Assembly (NCBI GenBank): GCA_903813345.2
Contig: CAIIXF020000313.1
Coordinates: 1-64,000 of the forward strand
DNA length: 64,000 nt
Direction of reading: 5' to 3'
From: Owenia fusiformis
Lineage: Eukaryota; Annelida; Polychaeta; Sabellida; Oweniidae
Below, one piece after another: positions 51,955 to 62,464 of this stretch. Position 1 is the stretch's first letter. Each line of letters starts with the position of its first letter. The notes under the pieces are model-generated. The model saw only the letters and a program-made list of their open reading frames with translations. It did not search any database and had not been told where the DNA came from. A program made the position numbers and the translations under genes.

Positions 51955-54030
51955 TCATATAATCTCTTGGGCATAATCGTGATCACCGAACCTTGGTGAT
52001 CTCCTCAATTTCATTTTTAAAATGGGTTTTTTGTCTAGTTGCTCTTTCTTATAATCACTAGTTCGCTTTTCTAATCTTGTGTGTAAATACTGTCTAGTGT
52101 AGTATGCTCTATGAAAAGACTTGTTTTTTCTTGCATGTGGGGAATTTTTATATTTTCTCATGTATCTTTTCTTTTCACTCATGCTACGTAGATGCTTTGC
52201 AGCACTTGCTGATGATATTGGGGCCCCAATAAGTTCCAATTTGAGGTGAGTGGCATTTTCTCTTCCATGGTTTATATCTAATACTGCAGAATGTAATCTG
52301 CCATTACATGTGGCTGAAAACACCTTGTTTTTAGGTAAATATTCTGCAATTACCTTATTTGATGCTTCATTTTTGTTTGTATGCGTGTAAAAGCGCCCGT
52401 CATTAACAGCTTCGGGGCCCAACTTCATTTCTAAAAGTACGCGTATGAATTTGCAATCTTCCTGAGATGGCATCAATTTGTCATTCTTTGTAATTCCACA
52501 CACCTTGAGATTGTGGGATGTTTCTAGCCATGATTTCTTAGCCCCTTTGCAACTATTAAGGTGGGGTCTACATTGCTCATGATTCCCCGCGTAACAGTTC
52601 ACTGTACTTGTGATGACCCTATTCATGTATTGAACTGATACAACACCCAAATCATTGTATTTTTTGGCAAGCTGACCCATGATTTTGTCACACCTCTCTT
52701 TTATATCTAGGGAAAACATTTTCTGCTGGAGATCTTTGTTACCTGGGAACATATGTCTACTAAAGCTAGCTTTAAGACTGTGCTTAAATTGAAGTTGCCC
52801 TTTGTGCACTCTATCGCTAAGTTTTGTAACTTTGTGATTGCTCTGTTTTTCATCGTAAAATGACTGAGCACCAAGGGAGCCTTTAGCATCACCATCTGTA
52901 GTCAGGTATTCTATTTGCAAATTGTCTGCATCCAAATCTTTTGCAAGTTTGTACCCCATGTTGAATTCTTGAAAAGCTTCAGATTTCTTTAGATTTGATG
53001 TACAACCATCATGGCCACCAGGACATTTAACATCAAACCCACGCGCCCTTAGGTAAGCCCCGCGCCAACATAGCTTATTATACAAGCATACAGATATTAT
53101 CTGCATGGCATCGGTCATTGTTTCAACAGATACACCAACTGCTCTGGTAGCGCGCTGACCAAGCTTACCCCAAGATCCGAATGTGCTACTACTGTAACAC
53201 CCATCAAATGCTACCTGGACTTTTTTTTCATCTTTTGAAGATACACCCCTCAGTTTATTCACCTCTATTAATTTGCTACGTCTCGTTTTTAAATCATTTT
53301 CACCCATTTTCTCAATATCTCCACTGACCGCTTTAGAATTTTTTTGCATTCCTTGGGAAGAAGGGGCCCTTGCATTGCAAGTAGCTAAAATTTTTCGAAA
53401 TGCCTCAACACCAATAGAGGAGGATTGTAGAGCTACGTGTATTGCTACATTGATCTTAGCTTTCCTCCTGCCACCTTTCTTTTTTCCCTTGACTTCTTCA
53501 TATAATTTGCACATTTTGGAGAGAAACCCACATTTACTACATGAAAGCTGCATTTTGCAAACTAAACCAAATGGAATTTTTTTATGTACCTTCAAATCAC
53601 CTCTACATTTTTTGCTATGGGCCCTATGATCTTTTGCTACCAAGTTGAAACAATTAATCATAGAATTCTGACTAACTATTAGAGTTTCATCTCCACCAAC
53701 AGTGCCATCTAGGGGTTCATCAGTGATGTATTTATCTGAGATTTTTGGTTCAGAAAGTTTTGGCCTTAAAATCTTACCTCTACCAGGTTGCATGTGGACA
53801 TCGGGTACTTCATAACTATTCCCACCTCTACTTTTCCTGACAACTAACGAATGAGTCTCCTGATCTAGCCTCCTAATTTTTGTAGGTGGGGACGATTCCT
53901 CTTCGCGATTCGCTACCGTCCCATATGCCGGATGCTGCGTATGTCCTTCAGAAAATGTTTGCTGGTTACGAAACTTATTTTTGGAATAAAAATGACCAAA
54001 TCCTCTTGGTGGTTTTGACATAGTTGACAT
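51955..54030 (-). CDS. Mutator-like transposase, unit 9
   Basis: Protein identical to unit 1. Confidence 0.85.
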   Translation of the reverse strand: MSTMSKPPRGFGHFYSKNKFRNQQTFSEGHTQHPAYGTVANREEESSPPTKIRRLDQETHSLVVRKSRGGNSYEVPDVHMQPGRGKILRPKLSEPKISDKYITDEPLDGTVGGDETLIVSQNSMINCFNLVAKDHRAHSKKCRGDLKVHKKIPFGLVCKMQLSCSKCGFLSKMCKLYEEVKGKKKGGRRKAKINVAIHVALQSSSIGVEAFRKILATCNARAPSSQGMQKNSKAVSGDIEKMGENDLKTRRSKLIEVNKLRGVSSKDEKKVQVAFDGCYSSSTFGSWGKLGQRATRAVGVSVETMTDAMQIISVCLYNKLCWRGAYLRARGFDVKCPGGHDGCTSNLKKSEAFQEFNMGYKLAKDLDADNLQIEYLTTDGDAKGSLGAQSFYDEKQSNHKVTKLSDRVHKGQLQFKHSLKASFSRHMFPGNKDLQQKMFSLDIKERCDKIMGQLAKKYNDLGVVSVQYMNRVITSTVNCYAGNHEQCRPHLNSCKGAKKSWLETSHNLKVCGITKNDKLMPSQEDCKFIRVLLEMKLGPEAVNDGRFYTHTNKNEASNKVIAEYLPKNKVFSATCNGRLHSAVLDINHGRENATHLKLELIGAPISSASAAKHLRSMSEKKRYMRKYKNSPHARKNKSFHRAYYTRQYLHTRLEKRTSDYKKEQLDKKPILKMKLRRSPRFGDHDYAQEII

Positions 54031-54771
54031 TGCTTGATAACTTGGAACAATCCAAAGCAGAATGATGTTCTCCTCTCTAAGTCCAGTCTTTCAAGTGAAA
54101 GTAGTGGTTTGATAATACATGAGATGTGTTTCTGGGTGACTTGGGCAGCCATCTGACCAATTAATAATTCCAGATTATGTTTAAAAAAGTGTCTGAAGAA
54201 TGATAAAGTCTTAACACAATAAATAGTTCACTGTTTGAGTTTGAGATAAATCACCCCTAGATCAAAAGATGGCATGTCAGTACATTGTCAGTATATGTAA
54301 ACAAACTGTATCTTGATTTATTTGCTAGATAAGGCATTGTTGTTCCATTTAAAGCAGACCTGGTCAAATTACCTGATTTATAGATCAGCTTTTTTATGAA
54401 TATATCACAATTTTAATGAAAAAACACAATACTCATTAATTATGCGCATATTAATTAGTTATTGCATAACTCATTTTTCGGTTCATGTTTTTCAGTAGCC
54501 GTGACTTGTTCCTACATCACATCATATAGACAACATCTCAACTGAGAGTACATACACCGATAGAGTCCATAGAAGTTGAGACAACAGCAGCACAATCAGT
54601 GTTTAACCAGTCAGCACAACCAAATATTCCATGTGAGGGTAAGTCAGAATTCAATTTTTTTTACATAGATAAACATGGAGGAGGATTAAAAGCATTATGG
54701 ACTTTTATTAAGGTAAGACAGTAGATTCACCTCACACAGGACATTGGTGCCAGGGATCAACCAGGTGTGAC

Positions 54772-54776
54772 TAATA
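54772..54776. other. Excision footprint TA-A-TA, unit 10
   Basis: A-type footprint. Confidence 0.65.
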
Positions 54777-54898
54777 TTCAGATTTTTGGAAACACAATTT
54801 GGTAAGAAAAATGATTTTTTTGATTTTTTCAGAATTCATTCTATCTTATCTCACTTGTATAACATATAAGTTGTTTCTTGCTTGTAAAATAGGCCAAA

Positions 54899-55276
54899 AT
54901 GGATGCCTGGGGGGCAAAATATGCCCAGAGATTGGGCCGGGAGGCAACAGTCTACCCCAATAACTGCATTATTTGGACAGGCTATCGTAACAAGGCTACC
55001 GGGTATGGGCAGTTGTGCATACAGAAGCGCGGTAGTCTAAAATGGGTGACCGTGTCGGCTCACTGGCTGTCGTATGCCACACGGCATCCTAACGATACGC
55101 TTGATTTATCGACACTGGACTTATCTCACCTTTGTCATAACAAGCTATGTATCAACATAAATCACCTTAGCCTAGAACCACATTCTGTAAATAATGTGCG
55201 AATGGGTTGTATCAATGCCGGAAAATGCCGTCAGCATGGGGCCTACCCTGATTGCCTCTTAAAATGGAAAATGTAA
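54899..55276 (+). CDS. His-Cys-box nuclease, unit 10
   Basis: Protein identical to unit 1; short leader. Confidence 0.85.
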   Translation: MDAWGAKYAQRLGREATVYPNNCIIWTGYRNKATGYGQLCIQKRGSLKWVTVSAHWLSYATRHPNDTLDLSTLDLSHLCHNKLCININHLSLEPHSVNNVRMGCINAGKCRQHGAYPDCLLKWKM

Positions 55277-55299
55277 ATGGTATGATTAGATCACTTACC

Positions 55300-57375
55300 T
55301 CATATAATCTCTTGGGCATAATCGTGATCACCGAACCTTGGTGATCTCCTCAATTTCATTTTTAAAATGGGTTTTTTGTCTAGTTGCTCTTTCTTATAAT
55401 CACTAGTTCGCTTTTCTAATCTTGTGTGTAAATACTGTCTAGTGTAGTATGCTCTATGAAAAGACTTGTTTTTTCTTGCATGTGGGGAATTTTTATATTT
55501 TCTCATGTATCTTTTCTTTTCACTCATGCTACGTAGATGCTTTGCAGCACTTGCTGATGATATTGGGGCCCCAATAAGTTCCAATTTGAGGTGAGTGGCA
55601 TTTTCTCTTCCATGGTTTATATCTAATACTGCAGAATGTAATCTGCCATTACATGTGGCTGAAAACACCTTGTTTTTAGGTAAATATTCTGCAATTACCT
55701 TATTTGATGCTTCATTTTTGTTTGTATGCGTGTAAAAGCGCCCGTCATTAACAGCTTCGGGGCCCAACTTCATTTCTAAAAGTACGCGTATGAATTTGCA
55801 ATCTTCCTGAGATGGCATCAATTTGTCATTCTTTGTAATTCCACACACCTTGAGATTGTGGGATGTTTCTAGCCATGATTTCTTAGCCCCTTTGCAACTA
55901 TTAAGGTGGGGTCTACATTGCTCATGATTCCCCGCGTAACAGTTCACTGTACTTGTGATGACCCTATTCATGTATTGAACTGATACAACACCCAAATCAT
56001 TGTATTTTTTGGCAAGCTGACCCATGATTTTGTCACACCTCTCTTTTATATCTAGGGAAAACATTTTCTGCTGGAGATCTTTGTTACCTGGGAACATATG
56101 TCTACTAAAGCTAGCTTTAAGACTGTGCTTAAATTGAAGTTGCCCTTTGTGCACTCTATCGCTAAGTTTTGTAACTTTGTGATTGCTCTGTTTTTCATCG
56201 TAAAATGACTGAGCACCAAGGGAGCCTTTAGCATCACCATCTGTAGTCAGGTATTCTATTTGCAAATTGTCTGCATCCAAATCTTTTGCAAGTTTGTACC
56301 CCATGTTGAATTCTTGAAAAGCTTCAGATTTCTTTAGATTTGATGTACAACCATCATGGCCACCAGGACATTTAACATCAAACCCACGCGCCCTTAGGTA
56401 AGCCCCGCGCCAACATAGCTTATTATACAAGCATACAGATATTATCTGCATGGCATCGGTCATTGTTTCAACAGATACACCAACTGCTCTGGTAGCGCGC
56501 TGACCAAGCTTACCCCAAGATCCGAATGTGCTACTACTGTAACACCCATCAAATGCTACCTGGACTTTTTTTTCATCTTTTGAAGATACACCCCTCAGTT
56601 TATTCACCTCTATTAATTTGCTACGTCTCGTTTTTAAATCATTTTCACCCATTTTCTCAATATCTCCACTGACCGCTTTAGAATTTTTTTGCATTCCTTG
56701 GGAAGAAGGGGCCCTTGCATTGCAAGTAGCTAAAATTTTTCGAAATGCCTCAACACCAATAGAGGAGGATTGTAGAGCTACGTGTATTGCTACATTGATC
56801 TTAGCTTTCCTCCTGCCACCTTTCTTTTTTCCCTTGACTTCTTCATATAATTTGCACATTTTGGAGAGAAACCCACATTTACTACATGAAAGCTGCATTT
56901 TGCAAACTAAACCAAATGGAATTTTTTTATGTACCTTCAAATCACCTCTACATTTTTTGCTATGGGCCCTATGATCTTTTGCTACCAAGTTGAAACAATT
57001 AATCATAGAATTCTGACTAACTATTAGAGTTTCATCTCCACCAACAGTGCCATCTAGGGGTTCATCAGTGATGTATTTATCTGAGATTTTTGGTTCAGAA
57101 AGTTTTGGCCTTAAAATCTTACCTCTACCAGGTTGCATGTGGACATCGGGTACTTCATAACTATTCCCACCTCTACTTTTCCTGACAACTAACGAATGAG
57201 TCTCCTGATCTAGCCTCCTAATTTTTGTAGGTGGGGACGATTCCTCTTCGCGATTCGCTACCGTCCCATATGCCGGATGCTGCGTATGTCCTTCAGAAAA
57301 TGTTTGCTGGTTACGAAACTTATTTTTGGAATAAAAATGACCAAATCCTCTTGGTGGTTTTGACATAGTTGACAT
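55300..57375 (-). CDS. Mutator-like transposase, unit 10
   Basis: Protein identical to unit 1. Confidence 0.85.
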   Translation of the reverse strand: MSTMSKPPRGFGHFYSKNKFRNQQTFSEGHTQHPAYGTVANREEESSPPTKIRRLDQETHSLVVRKSRGGNSYEVPDVHMQPGRGKILRPKLSEPKISDKYITDEPLDGTVGGDETLIVSQNSMINCFNLVAKDHRAHSKKCRGDLKVHKKIPFGLVCKMQLSCSKCGFLSKMCKLYEEVKGKKKGGRRKAKINVAIHVALQSSSIGVEAFRKILATCNARAPSSQGMQKNSKAVSGDIEKMGENDLKTRRSKLIEVNKLRGVSSKDEKKVQVAFDGCYSSSTFGSWGKLGQRATRAVGVSVETMTDAMQIISVCLYNKLCWRGAYLRARGFDVKCPGGHDGCTSNLKKSEAFQEFNMGYKLAKDLDADNLQIEYLTTDGDAKGSLGAQSFYDEKQSNHKVTKLSDRVHKGQLQFKHSLKASFSRHMFPGNKDLQQKMFSLDIKERCDKIMGQLAKKYNDLGVVSVQYMNRVITSTVNCYAGNHEQCRPHLNSCKGAKKSWLETSHNLKVCGITKNDKLMPSQEDCKFIRVLLEMKLGPEAVNDGRFYTHTNKNEASNKVIAEYLPKNKVFSATCNGRLHSAVLDINHGRENATHLKLELIGAPISSASAAKHLRSMSEKKRYMRKYKNSPHARKNKSFHRAYYTRQYLHTRLEKRTSDYKKEQLDKKPILKMKLRRSPRFGDHDYAQEII

Positions 57376-58118
57376 TGCTTGATAACTTGGAACAATCCAA
57401 AGCAGAATGATGTTCTCCTCTCTAAGTCCAGTCTTTCAAGTGAAAGTAGTGGTTTGATAATACATGAGATGTGTTTCTGGGTGACTTGGGCAGCCATCTG
57501 ACCAATTAATAATTCCAGATTATGTTTAAAAAAGTGTCTGAAGAATGATAAAGTCTTAACACAATAAATAGTTCACTGTTTGAGTTTGAGATAAATCACC
57601 CCTAGATCAAAAGATGGCATGTCAGTACATTGTCAGTATATGTAAACAAACTGTATCTTGATTTATTTGCTAGATAAGGCATTGTTGTTCCATTTAAAGC
57701 AGACCTGGTCAAATTACCTGATTTATAGATCAGCTTTTTTATGAATATATCACAATTTTAATGAAAAAACACAATACTCATTAATTATGCGCATATTAAT
57801 TAGTTATTGCATAACTCATTTTTCGGTTCATGTTTTTCAGTAGCCGTGACTTGTTCCTACATCACATCATATAGACAACATCTCAACTGAGAGTACATAC
57901 ACCGATAGAGTCCATAGAAGTTGAGACAACAGCAGCACAATCAGTGTTTAACCAGTCAGCACAACCAAATATTCCATGTGAGGGTAAGTCAGAATTCAAT
58001 TTTTTTTACATAGATAAACATGGAGGAGGATTAAAAGCATTATGGACTTTTATTAAGGTAAGACAGTAGATTCACCTCACACAGGACATTGGTGCCAGGG
58101 ATCAACCAGGTGTGACTA

Positions 58119-58594
58119 TTAGGTACAATACAACTCACGTGGCCTTTTGTTTACTCATCGTATAGGAAAAGTAGTCCATTTTGAAAACTGTTTGGGTGTT
58201 GGATGGTGTATAAATGGGACATATTAGGATGCAATGTACCTCTTTGCTGGTTAATAAGTAAGTACAGACTCTTAGGCATTGGATGATAGCAGAAAACTTT
58301 CATGAAAAAAATTGGATTATTTTTTGGTAAATATTGATGACGTAGGGGGTGTGTTGGCTGGGCCATGTTAATTTTCCATTGAAAAATCACTACGCGTGTG
58401 AACAATCCAGCGGTTCTTTTGATTTTCGTGGGATATTTTTTTCCAGACTTTTTCTGAGGTAAGTTTAAGGATATCTCTTTATTGTCTGTTAATATGAGTG
58501 AAATCGATGGGCTAGGATTTTTGTAATATTCTCTCAAACTTTGTCAATTCACCATGTTATCCTATGTCAGAAAAGTAAGTTGTTTTCTACCTAA
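58119..58594. mobile_element. 476-bp MITE-like segment, unit 11
   Basis: Same ends and TA flanks; the only filled site among the last five units. Confidence 0.75.
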
Positions 58595-58718
58595 TATTCA
58601 GATTTTTGGAAACACAATTTGGTAAGAAAAATGATTTTTTTGATTTTTTCAGAATTCATTCTATCTTATCTCACTTGTATAACATATAAGTTGTTTCTTG
58701 CTTGTAAAATAGGCCAAA

Positions 58719-59096
58719 ATGGATGCCTGGGGGGCAAAATATGCCCAGAGATTGGGCCGGGAGGCAACAGTCTACCCCAATAACTGCATTATTTGGACAG
58801 GCTATCGTAACAAGGCTACCGGGTATGGGCAGTTGTGCATACAGAAGCGCGGTAGTCTAAAATGGGTGACCGTGTCGGCTCACTGGCTGTCGTATGCCAC
58901 ACGGCATCCTAACGATACGCTTGATTTATCGACACTGGACTTATCTCACCTTTGTCATAACAAGCTATGTATCAACATAAATCACCTTAGCCTAGAACCA
59001 CATTCTGTAAATAATGTGCGAATGGGTTGTATCAATGCCGGAAAATGCCGTCAGCATGGGGCCTACCCTGATTGCCTCTTAAAATGGAAAATGTAA
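58719..59096 (+). CDS. His-Cys-box nuclease, unit 11
   Basis: Protein identical to unit 1; long leader. Confidence 0.85.
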   Translation: MDAWGAKYAQRLGREATVYPNNCIIWTGYRNKATGYGQLCIQKRGSLKWVTVSAHWLSYATRHPNDTLDLSTLDLSHLCHNKLCININHLSLEPHSVNNVRMGCINAGKCRQHGAYPDCLLKWKM

Positions 59097-59119
59097 ATGG
59101 TATGATTAGATCACTTACC

Positions 59120-61195
59120 TCATATAATCTCTTGGGCATAATCGTGATCACCGAACCTTGGTGATCTCCTCAATTTCATTTTTAAAATGGGTTTTTTGTC
59201 TAGTTGCTCTTTCTTATAATCACTAGTTCGCTTTTCTAATCTTGTGTGTAAATACTGTCTAGTGTAGTATGCTCTATGAAAAGACTTGTTTTTTCTTGCA
59301 TGTGGGGAATTTTTATATTTTCTCATGTATCTTTTCTTTTCACTCATGCTACGTAGATGCTTTGCAGCACTTGCTGATGATATTGGGGCCCCAATAAGTT
59401 CCAATTTGAGGTGAGTGGCATTTTCTCTTCCATGGTTTATATCTAATACTGCAGAATGTAATCTGCCATTACATGTGGCTGAAAACACCTTGTTTTTAGG
59501 TAAATATTCTGCAATTACCTTATTTGATGCTTCATTTTTGTTTGTATGCGTGTAAAAGCGCCCGTCATTAACAGCTTCGGGGCCCAACTTCATTTCTAAA
59601 AGTACGCGTATGAATTTGCAATCTTCCTGAGATGGCATCAATTTGTCATTCTTTGTAATTCCACACACCTTGAGATTGTGGGATGTTTCTAGCCATGATT
59701 TCTTAGCCCCTTTGCAACTATTAAGGTGGGGTCTACATTGCTCATGATTCCCCGCGTAACAGTTCACTGTACTTGTGATGACCCTATTCATGTATTGAAC
59801 TGATACAACACCCAAATCATTGTATTTTTTGGCAAGCTGACCCATGATTTTGTCACACCTCTCTTTTATATCTAGGGAAAACATTTTCTGCTGGAGATCT
59901 TTGTTACCTGGGAACATATGTCTACTAAAGCTAGCTTTAAGACTGTGCTTAAATTGAAGTTGCCCTTTGTGCACTCTATCGCTAAGTTTTGTAACTTTGT
60001 GATTGCTCTGTTTTTCATCGTAAAATGACTGAGCACCAAGGGAGCCTTTAGCATCACCATCTGTAGTCAGGTATTCTATTTGCAAATTGTCTGCATCCAA
60101 ATCTTTTGCAAGTTTGTACCCCATGTTGAATTCTTGAAAAGCTTCAGATTTCTTTAGATTTGATGTACAACCATCATGGCCACCAGGACATTTAACATCA
60201 AACCCACGCGCCCTTAGGTAAGCCCCGCGCCAACATAGCTTATTATACAAGCATACAGATATTATCTGCATGGCATCGGTCATTGTTTCAACAGATACAC
60301 CAACTGCTCTGGTAGCGCGCTGACCAAGCTTACCCCAAGATCCGAATGTGCTACTACTGTAACACCCATCAAATGCTACCTGGACTTTTTTTTCATCTTT
60401 TGAAGATACACCCCTCAGTTTATTCACCTCTATTAATTTGCTACGTCTCGTTTTTAAATCATTTTCACCCATTTTCTCAATATCTCCACTGACCGCTTTA
60501 GAATTTTTTTGCATTCCTTGGGAAGAAGGGGCCCTTGCATTGCAAGTAGCTAAAATTTTTCGAAATGCCTCAACACCAATAGAGGAGGATTGTAGAGCTA
60601 CGTGTATTGCTACATTGATCTTAGCTTTCCTCCTGCCACCTTTCTTTTTTCCCTTGACTTCTTCATATAATTTGCACATTTTGGAGAGAAACCCACATTT
60701 ACTACATGAAAGCTGCATTTTGCAAACTAAACCAAATGGAATTTTTTTATGTACCTTCAAATCACCTCTACATTTTTTGCTATGGGCCCTATGATCTTTT
60801 GCTACCAAGTTGAAACAATTAATCATAGAATTCTGACTAACTATTAGAGTTTCATCTCCACCAACAGTGCCATCTAGGGGTTCATCAGTGATGTATTTAT
60901 CTGAGATTTTTGGTTCAGAAAGTTTTGGCCTTAAAATCTTACCTCTACCAGGTTGCATGTGGACATCGGGTACTTCATAACTATTCCCACCTCTACTTTT
61001 CCTGACAACTAACGAATGAGTCTCCTGATCTAGCCTCCTAATTTTTGTAGGTGGGGACGATTCCTCTTCGCGATTCGCTACCGTCCCATATGCCGGATGC
61101 TGCGTATGTCCTTCAGAAAATGTTTGCTGGTTACGAAACTTATTTTTGGAATAAAAATGACCAAATCCTCTTGGTGGTTTTGACATAGTTGACAT
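59120..61195 (-). CDS. Mutator-like transposase, unit 11
   Basis: Protein identical to unit 1. Confidence 0.85.
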   Translation of the reverse strand: MSTMSKPPRGFGHFYSKNKFRNQQTFSEGHTQHPAYGTVANREEESSPPTKIRRLDQETHSLVVRKSRGGNSYEVPDVHMQPGRGKILRPKLSEPKISDKYITDEPLDGTVGGDETLIVSQNSMINCFNLVAKDHRAHSKKCRGDLKVHKKIPFGLVCKMQLSCSKCGFLSKMCKLYEEVKGKKKGGRRKAKINVAIHVALQSSSIGVEAFRKILATCNARAPSSQGMQKNSKAVSGDIEKMGENDLKTRRSKLIEVNKLRGVSSKDEKKVQVAFDGCYSSSTFGSWGKLGQRATRAVGVSVETMTDAMQIISVCLYNKLCWRGAYLRARGFDVKCPGGHDGCTSNLKKSEAFQEFNMGYKLAKDLDADNLQIEYLTTDGDAKGSLGAQSFYDEKQSNHKVTKLSDRVHKGQLQFKHSLKASFSRHMFPGNKDLQQKMFSLDIKERCDKIMGQLAKKYNDLGVVSVQYMNRVITSTVNCYAGNHEQCRPHLNSCKGAKKSWLETSHNLKVCGITKNDKLMPSQEDCKFIRVLLEMKLGPEAVNDGRFYTHTNKNEASNKVIAEYLPKNKVFSATCNGRLHSAVLDINHGRENATHLKLELIGAPISSASAAKHLRSMSEKKRYMRKYKNSPHARKNKSFHRAYYTRQYLHTRLEKRTSDYKKEQLDKKPILKMKLRRSPRFGDHDYAQEII

Positions 61196-61936
61196 TGCTT
61201 GATAACTTGGAACAATCCAAAGCAGAATGATGTTCTCCTCTCTAAGTCCAGTCTTTCAAGTGAAAGTAGTGGTTTGATAATACATGAGATGTGTTTCTGG
61301 GTGACTTGGGCAGCCATCTGACCAATTAATAATTCCAGATTATGTTTAAAAAAGTGTCTGAAGAATGATAAAGTCTTAACACAATAAATAGTTCACTGTT
61401 TGAGTTTGAGATAAATCACCCCTAGATCAAAAGATGGCATGTCAGTACATTGTCAGTATATGTAAACAAACTGTATCTTGATTTATTTGCTAGATAAGGC
61501 ATTGTTGTTCCATTTAAAGCAGACCTGGTCAAATTACCTGATTTATAGATCAGCTTTTTTATGAATATATCACAATTTTAATGAAAAAACACAATACTCA
61601 TTAATTATGCGCATATTAATTAGTTATTGCATAACTCATTTTTCGGTTCATGTTTTTCAGTAGCCGTGACTTGTTCCTACATCACATCATATAGACAACA
61701 TCTCAACTGAGAGTACATACACCGATAGAGTCCATAGAAGTTGAGACAACAGCAGCACAATCAGTGTTTAACCAGTCAGCACAACCAAATATTCCATGTG
61801 AGGGTAAGTCAGAATTCAATTTTTTTTACATAGATAAACATGGAGGAGGATTAAAAGCATTATGGACTTTTATTAAGGTAAGACAGTAGATTCACCTCAC
61901 ACAGGACATTGGTGCCAGGGATCAACCAGGTGTGAC

Positions 61937-61941
61937 TATTA
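61937..61941. other. Excision footprint TA-T-TA, unit 12
   Basis: T-type footprint. Confidence 0.65.
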
Positions 61942-62063
61942 TTCAGATTTTTGGAAACACAATTTGGTAAGAAAAATGATTTTTTTGATTTTTTCAGAAT
62001 TCATTCTATCTTATCTCACTTGTATAACATATAAGTTGTTTCTTGCTTGTAAAATAGGCCAAA

Positions 62064-62441
62064 ATGGATGCCTGGGGGGCAAAATATGCCCAGAGATTGG
62101 GCCGGGAGGCAACAGTCTACCCCAATAACTGCATTATTTGGACAGGCTATCGTAACAAGGCTACCGGGTATGGGCAGTTGTGCATACAGAAGCGCGGTAG
62201 TCTAAAATGGGTGACCGTGTCGGCTCACTGGCTGTCGTATGCCACACGGCATCCTAACGATACGCTTGATTTATCGACACTGGACTTATCTCACCTTTGT
62301 CATAACAAGCTATGTATCAACATAAATCACCTTAGCCTAGAACCACATTCTGTAAATAATGTGCGAATGGGTTGTATCAATGCCGGAAAATGCCGTCAGC
62401 ATGGGGCCTACCCTGATTGCCTCTTAAAATGGAAAATGTAA
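62064..62441 (+). CDS. His-Cys-box nuclease, unit 12
   Basis: Protein identical to unit 1; short leader. Confidence 0.85.
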   Translation: MDAWGAKYAQRLGREATVYPNNCIIWTGYRNKATGYGQLCIQKRGSLKWVTVSAHWLSYATRHPNDTLDLSTLDLSHLCHNKLCININHLSLEPHSVNNVRMGCINAGKCRQHGAYPDCLLKWKM

Positions 62442-62464
62442 ATGGTATGATTAGATCACTTACC

